NCBI RefSeq assembly: GCF_905220415.1
Contig: NC_059552.1
Coordinates: forward strand, 8,447,001 to 8,511,000
Reading direction: 5' to 3'
Length of the DNA: 64,000 bases
Source: Colias croceus
Taxonomy: Eukaryota > Arthropoda > Insecta > Lepidoptera > Pieridae
This document shows, one piece after another, positions 11,994 through 22,265 of the stretch. The first letter of the stretch is position 1, and each line of letters starts with the position of its first letter. A program made the position numbers and the translations under genes. Below the pieces are notes generated by a model that saw only the letters and a program-made list of their open reading frames with translations, did no database searches and was not told the DNA's origin.

Positions 11994-14208
11994 AATACAA
12001 ATATGCAAACATGAGGATCATGTAATATTCAAGTTTGAAGTTAAAGGTTTTTATCAAAGTATATTTCAGACTACATAGTTGCAGTTTTGATGCAATACTG
12101 TTAATTTAAGTCAGTGCTTAAGCAAATTGTGAACTGATGAAACGCAATACCAAGGGAATGAAACCCAGTTAAACTTCACTCAGCAAGACAAATTTCAGAA
12201 TAATAGCATTCCCTGATCCGGGACTGCAATGCAATTGACAAATGGAAGGAGATATGAATACTTGAGCGTCGTAATTTGTAGAATAAAGCACTATTCTGAC
12301 AGCCAGGCTTTAAAATGTACTTTAGATTTATTTTTAAAATTATTATTATTTAACTGTATTGACTTTTTCATGGACAAATCTGATGCTATATGATTTGGGG
12401 AGTGTATCTTTTTCTGGTCCAACCTTCCCAAACATCCAACATAGATCAAGTATTATCCAAAATTAGATTGGACTAAACAGAAGAGTGGAAAAATTAAATG
12501 TTTCTTAGAATACTGCAGTGTTATGTCAACATAAAATGTATTACTTGTGTGCTGTGGCCAATTTAAATAGGCACCCTATCGCTAAGTTTCCATATAAAAA
12601 GGGCCCACGGACCTATCAACTGATTCAATAAGGCCACCAAAAAACGGCAAAAAATCAAATAATTGATCATTACATAAATGCTAGCTTAAAAGACTGACGA
12701 GAAATCCCAATAAAACATGGAACAGATTAATTTTGAAACAGCACAAATGAAAATAAAGCTTATGTATAAGTGCATAAAGTTAAATAAGCCGTGACGGCAT
12801 TTGAGAAAATTTTGAGAACAATTTACAAAGATAAATAATCTTAAGGTTTACACAATAAATTGAGGAAAATGAAGTCAACAATTCGTACTGAGATTGCTCT
12901 TTATTATATTATTTACTCAATTTATTGTATGTCTTGTAACACTTACCTACAAAGGAAACAGTATGCTTCAGAAAATTAGGTATAATTTACATAATTTTAT
13001 TGTTTGATCTAATTTTTACATTTCACCATTTAAATAAATGATAACAATGAAAAGTCACAAAGTGTGTAAATCATGCTTAGGAGTACCGAGATTTCTCGAG
13101 AGAGAAATCTTTGGTCATACAGTTTTGAATTAGTGGAAATTACCGAAGTCAATAATATTATAGTACTACTAAACTTTTTCTATGTTTTGAGAGAACAAAG
13201 AAACACACCTTTCAACAACCAACTCTTAGTAGGCAATTAAAAAATTATGATTCAACAAATTTTTGTTGTTTTACAACAACATTCCAAAATTACAACAGTG
13301 GACGCTACAGCTAATTCAGAAACTGATAATTAATCACATTATTGGTACCTATACGGTTCCATGTAGCGAGTAAATTACTTGGTAATAACGTTGTTAGCTC
13401 TGATGGCTATCGGATTTATGATCATACTGTATTTTGGGACTTCGCATTTTGTAGGTTCTCCTTGGTTTAATAGATCATATGTATGGCACTGATATTGGTG
13501 GTAGTAGAAGCCTTCATAGTAGTTTAAAACCTACTGTTACTAGTTGAACGAACAGCCAAAAAAAGTACAACGAAAATACATAAGTGCAAATTGTTTCGAA
13601 TGCTTGTTCCTTTTTCACGTTTTATGTTTCACATTTATTATTTAGTTTCTGTTTGCTTATAAATTTTTATAAATAAAATTGCCAGAACTAAAATTGCTAG
13701 GACAATAATTTGTTTATAAGAATCATATTCGTATAAACCAATTCTGTACTTAATAAAAATGCATGCAAACAAATTATAAAGGTTTTTAATATACCTAGAT
13801 ATTTATTGTTTATTTCGAGAATGACGTTAATTGCTGTGTAGTTAAAAGGTTTCAGCGAAATTGGGCCCGAGCCCGAAGCGCTCACTTTGACTCTTTTACT
13901 TCAGTTTTTTGCTAATTTTTCGCTCAAAAATCTCGACTTTGTGAACAAAAACGGTACGGTTTTTGTGCGGTAATGTATATTTTTGGAAGGACATGTTTGG
14001 GAAATCTTAATTAATTCAATGTTATGAATGAACTTTTAATAATATGCGTCATAATTTTTTGTGTAACGGTGTTTTTTTTTATAATTAGAATTGTTTTAAC
14101 AATTCTATTTCAATTATAAAAAAAAAAAAACAAAAAAACACGTTTTAACGTGAGACATTGTGCAGTAGGTATTTGTGTGTTTTTTTATGACATTATGTTC
14201 ATAATATA
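11994..14208. other. No supported gene; AT-rich
   Basis: No recognisable coding sequence or element. A minus-strand frame at 13,697-13,885 looks like chance. At about 14,079-14,120 an imperfect inverted repeat surrounds TTGTTTTAACAA next to poly-A/T tracts. Confidence 0.45.
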
Positions 14209-14210
14209 TA

Positions 14211-14780
14211 CAGTGAAACCTGGTTAAGTGAGACATCAAGGGACCTGCAATGTCGTTTCACTTATAGAGGTTTTCCACTTACCCAGTGTCTCAGATATAC
14301 AGTTATAAATAAATATATGTCTCATTTACAGAGGGTTCCATTAATAGAGGTGAGAATACAGGTTCATAAACGGATATTAACTTCAGTTTTTCACGTAATG
14401 ATAACGATTTTAGCTTTCGTTTTGAAATTTTTCAAATAAACATCTGTATGATAGTAAAGCGAAACTAAAACTGAAGGTAATTGAAGCTCAAAGTTTGTAC
14501 TTACGTACTTGGAATTACGTGTGGAATTTGTGGGTAGAATAAGAATGAGTAAACAAACAATTTTATCTCAGTTACAGAGGTTTATGCAGATAAAATTTAC
14601 TCGCTGTCTCAGTTGTAGAGGTAACTATGATGATAAATCGAAAGAACAAATCCCAGATATAGAGGTTCACCTCGTCCCACTAACAGAGGTAATTCAGTGC
14701 CAAAGTGCTGGGACCTCAGCATGAGTTCCAGTTATGGAGGTTTCTCACTTATCCAGGTCCCACTTAACCAAGTTTCACTG
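14211..14780. mobile_element. pogo/Tigger-like MITE with internal GAGGT repeats
   Basis: The left end is CAGTGAAACCTGGTTAAGTG and the right end is its imperfect reverse complement (CACTTAACCAAGTTTCACTG). TA flanks both sides. The interior carries about eight degenerate units of the form CAGTTATAGAGGTT, for example near 14,262, 14,342, 14,572, 14,614, 14,658, 14,683 and 14,735. These ends resemble the pogo/Tigger group of Tc1/mariner transposons. The frame of 71 codons inside is not a transposase. Confidence 0.7.
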
Positions 14781-14810
14781 TATTATTATATCGACGCAAT
14801 TTGATTACCA

Positions 14811-15001
14811 CCAGGCAGTATGTCTGTTTGATTAAAGCTCCCTATAATATAAAAAAATCTTTATCTCATGTGATATTCTTATACCTTTATTACTGAAAAG
14901 TTTAATCCAAATCCGTCCAGCAGTTTATTTCGTAAAAGAGTTACAAGTAACAAATATTCATACAAACCATGCTCACTTTCGCATTAATAATAAGTAGGAT
15001 A
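14811..15001 (-). mobile_element. Degenerate Helitron-like copy (TGCGAAAGT subfamily)
   Basis: On the minus strand it opens near CCTACTTATTATTAATGCGA and AAGTGAGC, then has a CTGCTGGACGGATTTGGATT box. The CTAG end has decayed. Confidence 0.4.
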
Positions 15002-15262
15002 GGATTATTCATATCTATACCAAATTCTATTAAAATATAATAGGCTTACACAGATGAACAAACATACGGATTTACGATACGCCACAATTAACAACAACAA
15101 ATAACTTCGGAAGTGCATTTGGTGCGTTTAGATTGGATAGATTAACTGTTTTTGGTTAGGGTTACCAGGTTGACGGGAAAAGTACTGATAAACTTTTATA
15201 GTAATTATTTTTCATAGTAAACTAAAACATATAACAGTATTTCGGGAGACTAATAAGATTAA

Positions 15263-15465
15263 TCTACACTAATATTATAAAGAGGAAAACTTTGTTTGTT
15301 TGTTTGATTGTAATGAATAGGCTCATAAACTACTGGACCGATTTCAAAAATTCTTTCATCATTCGAAAGCGAGTACCATTATCCACGAGTAATATAGGCT
15401 ATATATTATCACGCTAAGACCAACAGGAGCGGAGCCACGCGGGCGAAACCGCGCGGCACAGCTGG
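15263..15465 (+). mobile_element. Helitron-like copy (GCTGAAGAG subfamily)
   Basis: It starts TCTACACTAATATTATAAAG and ends GCGCGGCACAGCTGG, one base off the usual CTAG. The interior has AGACCAACAGGAGCGGAGCC. Confidence 0.65.
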
Positions 15466-15656
15466 TAGTTTATAAGTAGTAACTTTCAACTTATTCGGGA
15501 TAAATGTTTTTTTTAACTTGTGAAAGCACTTTCAAAATCGGCTAGGGAGTGTGTGAACAAACAAAAATAATAACCCTTTTACTACTCATATCTATTTAAT
15601 TTCGGTAATTATTAATTCTATAGATAGGGAGGCGAAGAGGGGAATTTTCTGCAATA

Positions 15657-16075
15657 CTCGAGCGTGGCAGTTTAAGATATGAGAGATACCTTAGACCTAA
15701 TAGAACAACCTTGTTAACTATTTAGCTCTTTAAGTAGTGACGCGCGCCCAGGATAGACGATCAGATTAGTAAAAAAAAATCGATAGTCTGAAATACTCGA
15801 GCGCGTCAGATTAAGATATTGGGGGTTGATTTTAGTGTTTTAAGACTAAATTTAACTAATCTGACGATAATTCCTTGACGCCGCCAAGTTATAGGGTCGC
15901 GAACTTGTAAAAAAAAAACGTTAATCCGGCATTCTCGAGCGCGATTGTTTTTATTTTTATTTTGAAGAATATAATCTAAAACTTACTAAAAATACAAAAT
16001 CTGCCGGTTTCCGCGTGACCGGAAGTCTGGAGGAGCCATTTCGTCTTCCGAAAAACGCGTTGCAGTATATAAGTC
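15657..16075 (+). repeat. Left array: three ~138-bp units with CTCGAGCG box
   Basis: Boxes begin at 15,657, 15,796 and 15,934 (steps of 139 and 138). The second and third units carry an AATCTG box 62 and 64 bp after the CTCGAG. In the second unit CGTCAGATTA (15,804) and TAATCTGACG (15,857) form a perfect 10-bp inverted pair. An A-tract of 9-10 bases lies 15-20 bp before the second and third CTCGAG boxes. Confidence 0.75.
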
Positions 16076-16307
16076 GCGAACGATACATTTTACAAAAAAA
16101 AAGTTTGAATAAACAAAAAAGGTAATTTTATTTTACACAAAAAAGGTCTCTTTACATTTTTGTCCAAAGTTAAAACTTTTTGACTTGAAGCATCATAAAA
16201 ACTCAAACTCCCGGTTTTTAGAGTATATCTCGAAAACTGAGGGTGTTAAGAAAAATTGATATGAAATAACGATGATTAAAAAAAAGAAACTCTCAAACCT
16301 TTTTCGG

Positions 16308-16674
16308 TCAGATTAAGAGAACCCACCAACATTTTTGTCAGATTAAGAAAATATGCTTTCAGGAGACCGAGATAAACCTCCCCTATGAAAATCTGACGCG
16401 CTCGAGTATTTCAAAAGGACTTTTTTTTTCTGCATTTTCAAAAATTCATCGTAACTTATCGTCACGCCGAAATCGTCAGTTTTTTTAAGGGGAGCTTCCT
16501 TGGGGCCTACTTAACACCCCTTCCGAAAATCTGACGCGCTCGAGAAAATTTTTTTTTTGTGCATTTTTGACGAATTAATATGCCTAGCCCCACCACGCAA
16601 ACCGGCAGATTAGTATACCGTTGTTATCAGAGGCACTTGGGGCATACGTAGTATGAATATCTGACGCGCTCGAG
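16308..16674 (-). repeat. Right array: three inverted ~138-bp units with CTCGAGCGCG box
   Basis: Read on the minus strand, boxes CTCGAGCGCGTCAGAT start at 16,674, 16,544 and 16,406 (steps of 130 and 138). A CTGMCGR or AATCTGAC box follows 62-65 bp later in each, at about 16,611, 16,479 and 16,344. An extra AATCTGAC lies at about 16,314. A-tracts precede each CTCGAG, as in the left array. Confidence 0.75.
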
Positions 16675-17303
16675 AATGCCCAAGTAACTATTTTTTTTTA
16701 CATTTTTGAAAATCCGTACACGCCAAACCCACCGCTAAAATGGTTTTTACCATAGAAGCTTTTCTTTTCGAAATTATTTTATCTATCGATTTTGATAAGT
16801 CTCGACGGCGCCGTTTAATTACGCCATTTAGCTACCTCGCCTCCCTATCTATAGCACTTATTTAGAGTCTAGCACTTATTGAGAAGAATTACAAAGAATA
16901 TTTAGATTTCTTCAAGCAGTGAATGTGATGCAACGTTTATAATATTTAAAATAGTATTTTTTCTCAAATCCAGACTACATTCTCAAATCTCCTAACTTCC
17001 TAAGCGAAATTATTTTTCGCACGTGTACACGGTGTTTACATAATATTCATGACCTAGAAATTATGTTGGCTTTTAACTTTCCCATACGTTATGTACAAAT
17101 TAACTTAAACAATGTGTGTTTATTTATTTGTAGTGTTTTCATTTATATACCACTGCTTAGTAAAGTTTAAACTGGTTTGTTTTTTTACATAATTTATTAA
17201 CGTTAAAATTATTATTTTTTACATAATTTATTAAAGAAAATAACTAATCGATGTAATTAAGGTGATATTTGTTACATTTATACAAAAAATGCTAGTCCAT
17301 TAA

Positions 17304-17342
17304 TTTTTTTTTATGTTAATAGCAGGCAAACGAGCAGACGGG
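17304..17342 (-). mobile_element. LINE 3' UTR end and poly-A
   Basis: Minus-strand sequence after the stop has the words GGTGACCCGTCTGCTCGTTT and GCCTGCTATTAACATAAAA, then nine A. This short 3' end belongs to the element at 17,343-19,488. Confidence 0.7.
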
Positions 17343-19488
17343 TCACCTGATGTTAAGTGAACATCGTCGCCCACTTGCACCCACAATACCAGGGGTATGG
17401 CGAGTGTGTTGCCGGCCTTTAAGGTGGGTGTACGCTCTTTTCTTAAAGGTCCCCAAATCGTAACTCATTGGAAACACTGCCGGCGGGAGCAGATTCCAAA
17501 TTTCCGTAGCACGAGGCAAAAAGCTTCTTTTAAAGCGAACTGTTGTTGATCGCCAGCTGTCCAGATGGTATGGATGGAATTTGAGCTTGTGACGTGCTGT
17601 ACGGTGGTGGAATTCAGCCGCTGGCAGTGTTCCAAACAGTTCTTCAGAGCACTCCCCATGATAAATGCGGTAGAAGACGCACAAGGAGGCGACTTCTCTA
17701 CGCAGTGCTAAAGAATCAAGCCGATCGGTTAGACTTGGCTCGCCAACGAGGCGCACAGCTCTCCGTTGGATTCGGTCAAATGGAAGGAGATACTGTTGAG
17801 GTGCACCGGCCCAGAGATGGGAGCAGTATTCCATATGCGGCCTGACTTGCGCCTTATAAAGGTTAAGGCGATGGCTCGGAGTGAAATACTGCCCCGCTCT
17901 ACAGAGTACACCTAATTTCTGGGAAGCTAACTTAGCTTTTCCTTCCAGATGACAAGAGAACTGCACATCACTCGTGATTTCGAGACCAAGAATTCCGATA
18001 CTGGCTGTGGCTTTTAGGGGAGTACTTTGAAAAATGGGAGTCGCGATAAAGGGATTCTTCTTAGCGGTAAATGCGCAGACTTGTGTCTTATTGGGGTTAA
18101 ATTGGACCAGGTTAATTCGACCCCAATTCGAGACTTCATCTAAGGAAGTTTCGATTTCGGACACAAGATCGTTCCGGCACTCAATGACGCGATCCCGAGA
18201 AATATTGCTTCGGCCGGCATAAACTGCATCACACGTACTGTCATCTGCATAGCAATGAATGCTGCTAACGCGCAGCAAATCATTGATATGCAGAAGAAAC
18301 AGTGTGGGAGACAGAACGCAGCCTTGAGGTACACCAGCGTTCACGAGCTTGGGTTCGGAGCATGAACCGTCGACCACGACTTTCATACTACGCTCAGTGA
18401 GAAAACTGGCGACCCATCGGCAAAAGTTCTCGGGAAGCCCATAGGAAGAAAGCTTCGAAAGAAGCGCTTTGTGCCAGACCCGATCAAAGGCTTTCGCTAT
18501 GTCCAAACTGACCGCCAATGCTTCACCCTTGCTCTCTATCGCCTCCGCCCAACGATGTGTTAAATATACTAGAAGATCACCAGCCGATCGTCCGTGACGG
18601 AATCCATACTGACGGTCACAGATCAGCTGGTGCTCCTCCAGATATTTCAGCAACTGGCGATTGATAATGGTTTCCATTATCTTGGAGAGCAAAGAAGTGA
18701 TAGCTATGGGTCGATAATTGGACGGGTCCGAGCGATCGCCCTTTTTCGGGATCGGATGCACTAAAGCCGTCTTCTATGAGTTCGGGACAACGCCTGTAGA
18801 GTAGGAGTACCGGAAAAGTCGCGTCAGAACCGGAGCCAACTCAGGTGCGCACATCTTAAGCACAATAGGAGGAATACCGTCAGGGCCACTTGACTTATGG
18901 ACGTCCAGGGAAAGGAGTGCTTTACGCACTGCTCTCTGACTAAAACGAATGTCAGGCATGGATGCTTCACATCGTGGGATGGTAGGTGGCAAGAACCCTG
19001 TGTCGTCCAACGTCGAATTAGCAGCAAAAAGAGAGCCAAGAAGGTCGGCTTTCTCTTTTGCTGTGTGGGCCAACGAGTCATTCTCCATGCGCAGAGATGG
19101 TAGGGACGGCTGACAAAAATTCCCTTGCACAGCTTTAGCGAGGGCCCAAAAGGCTCGAGTTCCAGAAGGAAGTAGGGCAAGTTTTTCGCCAAGCTTAGCA
19201 ATGTGCTCTGCTTTCGCTCTTGCAATAGCCTTCTTGAAGGACCTAGAGGCCGAGTTCAATTCTCTTTTCAATGTACGGGCGTTTGGATCACTAGATGCGA
19301 GTGCATTGGCCCAGGCCTGGAAGCAATCTTGTTTACGGCGCGATGCCGATTTGCAAGAGCGACCAAACCAAGGCTGGGACTTGCCACCCACGGGAACAAC
19401 AGAGTTTGGAACAAAGAGCTCCATTCCCTGAAGTACCACATCGGCGATGTCTAAAAATGATGAAATTTCAAATTTCATCATTTTTAGA
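17343..19488 (-). pseudogene. LINE reverse transcriptase ORF2 fragment (CR1/Jockey-like group), one stop
   Basis: This is the 3' two-thirds of a non-LTR retrotransposon ORF2, which copies its RNA into DNA at a nicked target. The reverse transcriptase core is clear: a LDIAKAFD motif near 18,503, AGVPQGCVLSP near 18,338 and the catalytic CYADDS near 18,254. The C-terminal part (HMEYCSHLW, DRIQRRAVRL, RTARHKLKFHP) continues to a stop at 17,343. Upstream, the linker to the endonuclease is present but the endonuclease itself is missing, so the copy is 5'-truncated. A single TAG at 18,774-18,776 interrupts the frame just after GVVPNS, where relatives normally have Trp; the frame is otherwise open across the break. 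A T-run at 17,304-17,312 marks the poly-A tail. The copy looks young but dead. Clade is inferred; no target duplication was found. Confidence 0.9.
19450..19488. repeat. Perfect hairpin at the LINE 5' truncation point
   Basis: TCTAAAAATGATGAAATTT (19,450-19,468) is followed by one C and then its exact reverse complement (19,470-19,488). The arm nearest the element still encodes element protein (EISSFLD on the minus strand). The outer arm is an inverted copy of it, so the element terminus is folded back on itself. Confidence 0.85.
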
Positions 19489-20089
19489 CTGTCTGTTACA
19501 ATAAAAAACCAACAAATTTCCACATACCTCAGCCTCCTCTTAAGCACTCTTAAGTTAGGAGTGTCTCAGCCACTCATTTAGTATTTTAATACAAAGTGAC
19601 ACCATGTTTATTTTCCTCTGTCATTATAAATGGGATATCTATAACAAGTCTAGATATTTGGTAACCCTAAACCTGTCTACAATTAATTAACTGTATTCTC
19701 TATATCTAGTGTTCGTACTGCATATTTAATAACGCAATGAAAATGAAACATATTTCATTTTCTACGGGATGAAATAATTTTGCGATGTATTGAGTTTAAT
19801 TACTGGTGTGTTAATTGCGTTATGGTGAAACAATGAAGGTTTGTATGTCAGTCTGTGAGTCTGTTAGTTAATGTATAAATAAAAAAATGTGTATTAATTC
19901 CTGGAATTACAGGACGAGCTACACCAAATTTGATGTAACTTTTACTGATCAATAACGTATATATTCTACCCACGATTGTTGTTTGCTGCGATAATTGGAT
20001 AAATGATGTACTTGGATGTTGCGAAATATTTTTGTTGGTTCTATGAATGAATGTATGTAATAATGTTGTATTATTGTTTGTCAATATTA
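19489..20089. other. No supported gene; AT-rich
   Basis: AT-rich spacer between the LINE and a retroelement tail. A 78-codon minus-strand frame at 19,848-20,084 is low complexity and not convincing. Confidence 0.45.
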
Positions 20090-20223
20090 TCGTATCTTTA
20101 TTTTGTATGTCGACGGCGCTGGCGCGCGGTAAATCTTTAAAGAGATTATGTTTGCGCCAGTTTAATTTAATTTAAAATGAATTGTATTATTGTATTGTAT
20201 AAATAAAATAAATAAAATAAATT
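20090..20223 (+). repeat. Possible LINE 3' tail
   Basis: A GC-rich GTCGACGGCGCTGGCGCGCG stretch leads into AT-rich sequence ending in AATAAAATAAATAAAATAAA. A GC-rich 3' UTR running into an A-rich tail suggests a retroelement end. No target duplication identified. Confidence 0.35.
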
Positions 20224-20276
20224 ACGTAAAAGCTAGTTTATAGTTCTAGTGTTAGAATTTTTTTTTCTGTTTGTTA

Positions 20277-20424
20277 TCTATACTAATATTATAAAGCTGA
20301 AGAGTTTGTTTGTTTGTTTGAACGCGCTAATCTCGGGAATTACTATGCTACTATAGGCTATATATCATCACGCTACGACCAACAGGAGTGGAGCCACGGG
20401 GGTGAAACCGCGCGGAGCAGCTAG
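20277..20424 (+). mobile_element. Helitron-like copy with internal deletion
   Basis: It starts TCTATACTAATATTATAAAG and ends GCGCGGAGCAGCTAG. It lacks about 50 bp of the centre (the GGTCCGATTTGAAAAATTCT segment) present in other copies. Confidence 0.7.
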
Positions 20425-20878
20425 TATATCGATAAAGTAACGATTGCCATATTATAGTTTTAAAATACGTTGAATATAATTTACTACAATACACAATAAA
20501 ATCCAAAATAAACAGGCTCAGTGTATATTTGCTTCCGTTTTCTTTCAGTGCAGAATTGTTTGATGTCAGACAAAGCAGAACATAAAACCTATGTGTATAT
20601 TCTCATTTCCGATTCAATACTTTGTAAGCGAAGATATTTTTTGTTATATATTTACGCCAACATTCCTCTTGAATTTACGAAAAATATTCCGTTTTTAAAA
20701 GGGATAGATACTTTAATTGAGTGTGAAATCAAATATTTCTTTAATTGCTTGAAAATAAATAAGAGAGAACAGAACGCTATTTATTAATTAGCCTACTTTA
20801 TTTGGTACAATGGTAATGATATGATCGTAGATCTAAAGGATCTAATTCATGGTTGAGATTAATAAAGAACAAAATAGT

Positions 20879-21012
20879 TGCTTGGAAGAAATCGCTCACG
20901 AGCGATAAAGCCGCTCTCTGTACATCTCTATGATAAGCTATCTTAACTACAGCTACGTAATAAACTTTATTTCTGTGTACGTACAATAAAGGGTATTTCA
21001 TTCATTCATTAA
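20879..21012 (+). repeat. LINE 3' end with poly-A signal
   Basis: GAAATCGCTCACGAGCGATA, then AAGCCGC, TGTACATC and finally GTACAATAAAGGGTATTTCA with ATTCATTC repeats. The order AGCGATAA-GCCGC followed by CAATAAAG also appears at 55,195-55,297, so these are two 3' ends of one LINE family. Confidence 0.55.
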
Positions 21013-21149
21013 TTCTTAGCTGGATATAAAATATGGTCACCTACAATATGCCAGTAAAGAGAGAATAAAGAAGAATGCATCTGCTACACCAGAAGACTGG
21101 AAAAGAAGAAGAAGAAAGACGAATACTAGAATTCTATATACATAAGTCT

Positions 21150-21330
21150 CATGTTACTAATATTTAAACGTGAAAGTTTGAGTATGTATGTATTTGCTCT
21201 ATCACGTGAAAACTACTGAACGTATTTTGATGATACTTGGTAGTAATGTAGCTTATATAGCAGAATAACACATGAGCTATAGAAACACTTGCTTTTGCTC
21301 GCGGATTCATCTATGAGTAAAAATTAGCGA
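21150..21330 (+). mobile_element. Degenerate Helitron-like fragment (TGCGAAAGT subfamily)
   Basis: GTGAAAGTTTGAGTATGTATG and AACTACTGAACGTATTTTGA match the order in intact copies. The end near 21,305-21,335 is heavily changed. Confidence 0.4.
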
Positions 21331-21339
21331 TCCAGCTAT

Positions 21340-21554
21340 TCTATACTTAATATTAAAAAGCTGAAGAGTTTGTTTGTTTGAACGCGCTACTCTCAGGAAC
21401 TACTGGTCCGATTTGAAAAATTATTTTGGTGTTATATATCGCAATCATCGAGGAAGAAACCAGGAAGGAAATCCTATTATTAGGCTATATAATATCATCA
21501 CTCTAAGACCAGCAGGAGCGTAGTAATGCGGGTAAAATTGCGGGGCACAACTAG
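21340..21554 (+). mobile_element. Helitron-like copy (GCTGAAGAG subfamily)
   Basis: It starts TCTATACTTAATATTAAAAA and ends GCGGGGCACAACTAG before T. It carries a small insertion after CGAGGAAGAAACC. Confidence 0.65.
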
Positions 21555-21775
21555 TCCATCATAAACCTTGCGATAAGTAAAATCTTCTCGATCGTAATAA
21601 CAAAGCAAAAATCATTCGCGGCTCCACATATAAATTATACCAAACCCTATAATGTATCTCGCGAAACAAAGATTTTGGGAGCTATAAACTGTCTCAGCGG
21701 ATATTTGCTTAACGAAATGCGGTACCAATATGCAGTATACGCTTCGAGCCACCTATAAAATGGAATATCGTACAG

Positions 21776-22265
21776 ATGTCACCGTCATCTGGTTGAATTT
21801 GCTATTTGATTGAATGGCTAGCACGTTCATTGAATGACGACATTCAATCGAATAGGTCGAACGTTGTTTGAACAAGAGTCACTCAACAGCTAGCGTTTTT
21901 AGTTTTAGTTAACGAATTGTAACATAGCCCTTTGAACAGAGTGGATATAACATTTTGTTGAATGACTAGCACGTTCATTGAATGACGACAGTTGCTGAGA
22001 ATTTACTTTGTCCACAAGAAGACGGTTGCGAGGCGACAAATTTCCGCTTCGCGGGGCTCCTATTTCTGTGAAGTTAAAAAAATATCGTACCTAGCCTAAC
22101 CAACCCCCTTATCCAAACCAACGACTATGCTAAATGACGTTCAGTCAAGATGTTGAACGTTACGTAACAATTGAAGAGTTATCCTTTAATCATTCAATTT
22201 AATATCGTCGTTCAACGCGCTAGACATTCAATCAAATAGCAGATTCAACCAGATGACTGCGACAT
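21776..22265. mobile_element. ~490-bp MITE with GTCATCTGGTTGAAT ends
   Basis: The terminal inverted repeats of about 50 bp contain GTCATCTGGTTGAATTTGCT at the left and a close reverse complement at the right. Inside, a 30-bp block with TTGAATGACTAGCACGTTCA and TTGAATGACGACA occurs near 21,811 and again near 21,958. Non-coding. The target duplication is unclear. Confidence 0.65.

Larger units (their letters stand above)
15624..16848. mobile_element. Unclassified DNA transposon with two opposed arrays of ~138-bp units
   Basis: The ends are perfect 12-bp inverted repeats, ATAGGGAGGCGA, flanked by CTATAG on both sides (15,618-15,623 and 16,849-16,854); because CTATAG is a palindrome, the boundary could be off by a few bases. 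The inside holds two arrays facing each other. Starts of the CTCGAGCG box on the plus strand are 15,657, 15,796 and 15,934; on the minus strand they are 16,674, 16,544 and 16,406. A decayed seventh box may lie near 16,801. No open frame of useful length exists. The element is therefore non-autonomous, and I cannot place it in a named superfamily. Six-base duplications occur in a few groups, so the class is open. Confidence 0.75.

Noticed and set aside
14509..14724. 71-codon frame inside the pogo-like element
   Set aside because: The peptide follows the GAGGT repeat units and has no transposase motif.
17465..19504. Several plus-strand and alternate-frame open reading frames over the LINE
   Set aside because: They are shadows of the GC-richer reverse transcriptase coding strand.
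17260..19505. Target-site duplication of the LINE (TTGTTACA at 17,269 against CTGTTACA at 19,493)
   Set aside because: The words differ by one base and the left one lies about 30 bp from the poly-A tail, so it does not flank the insertion directly.
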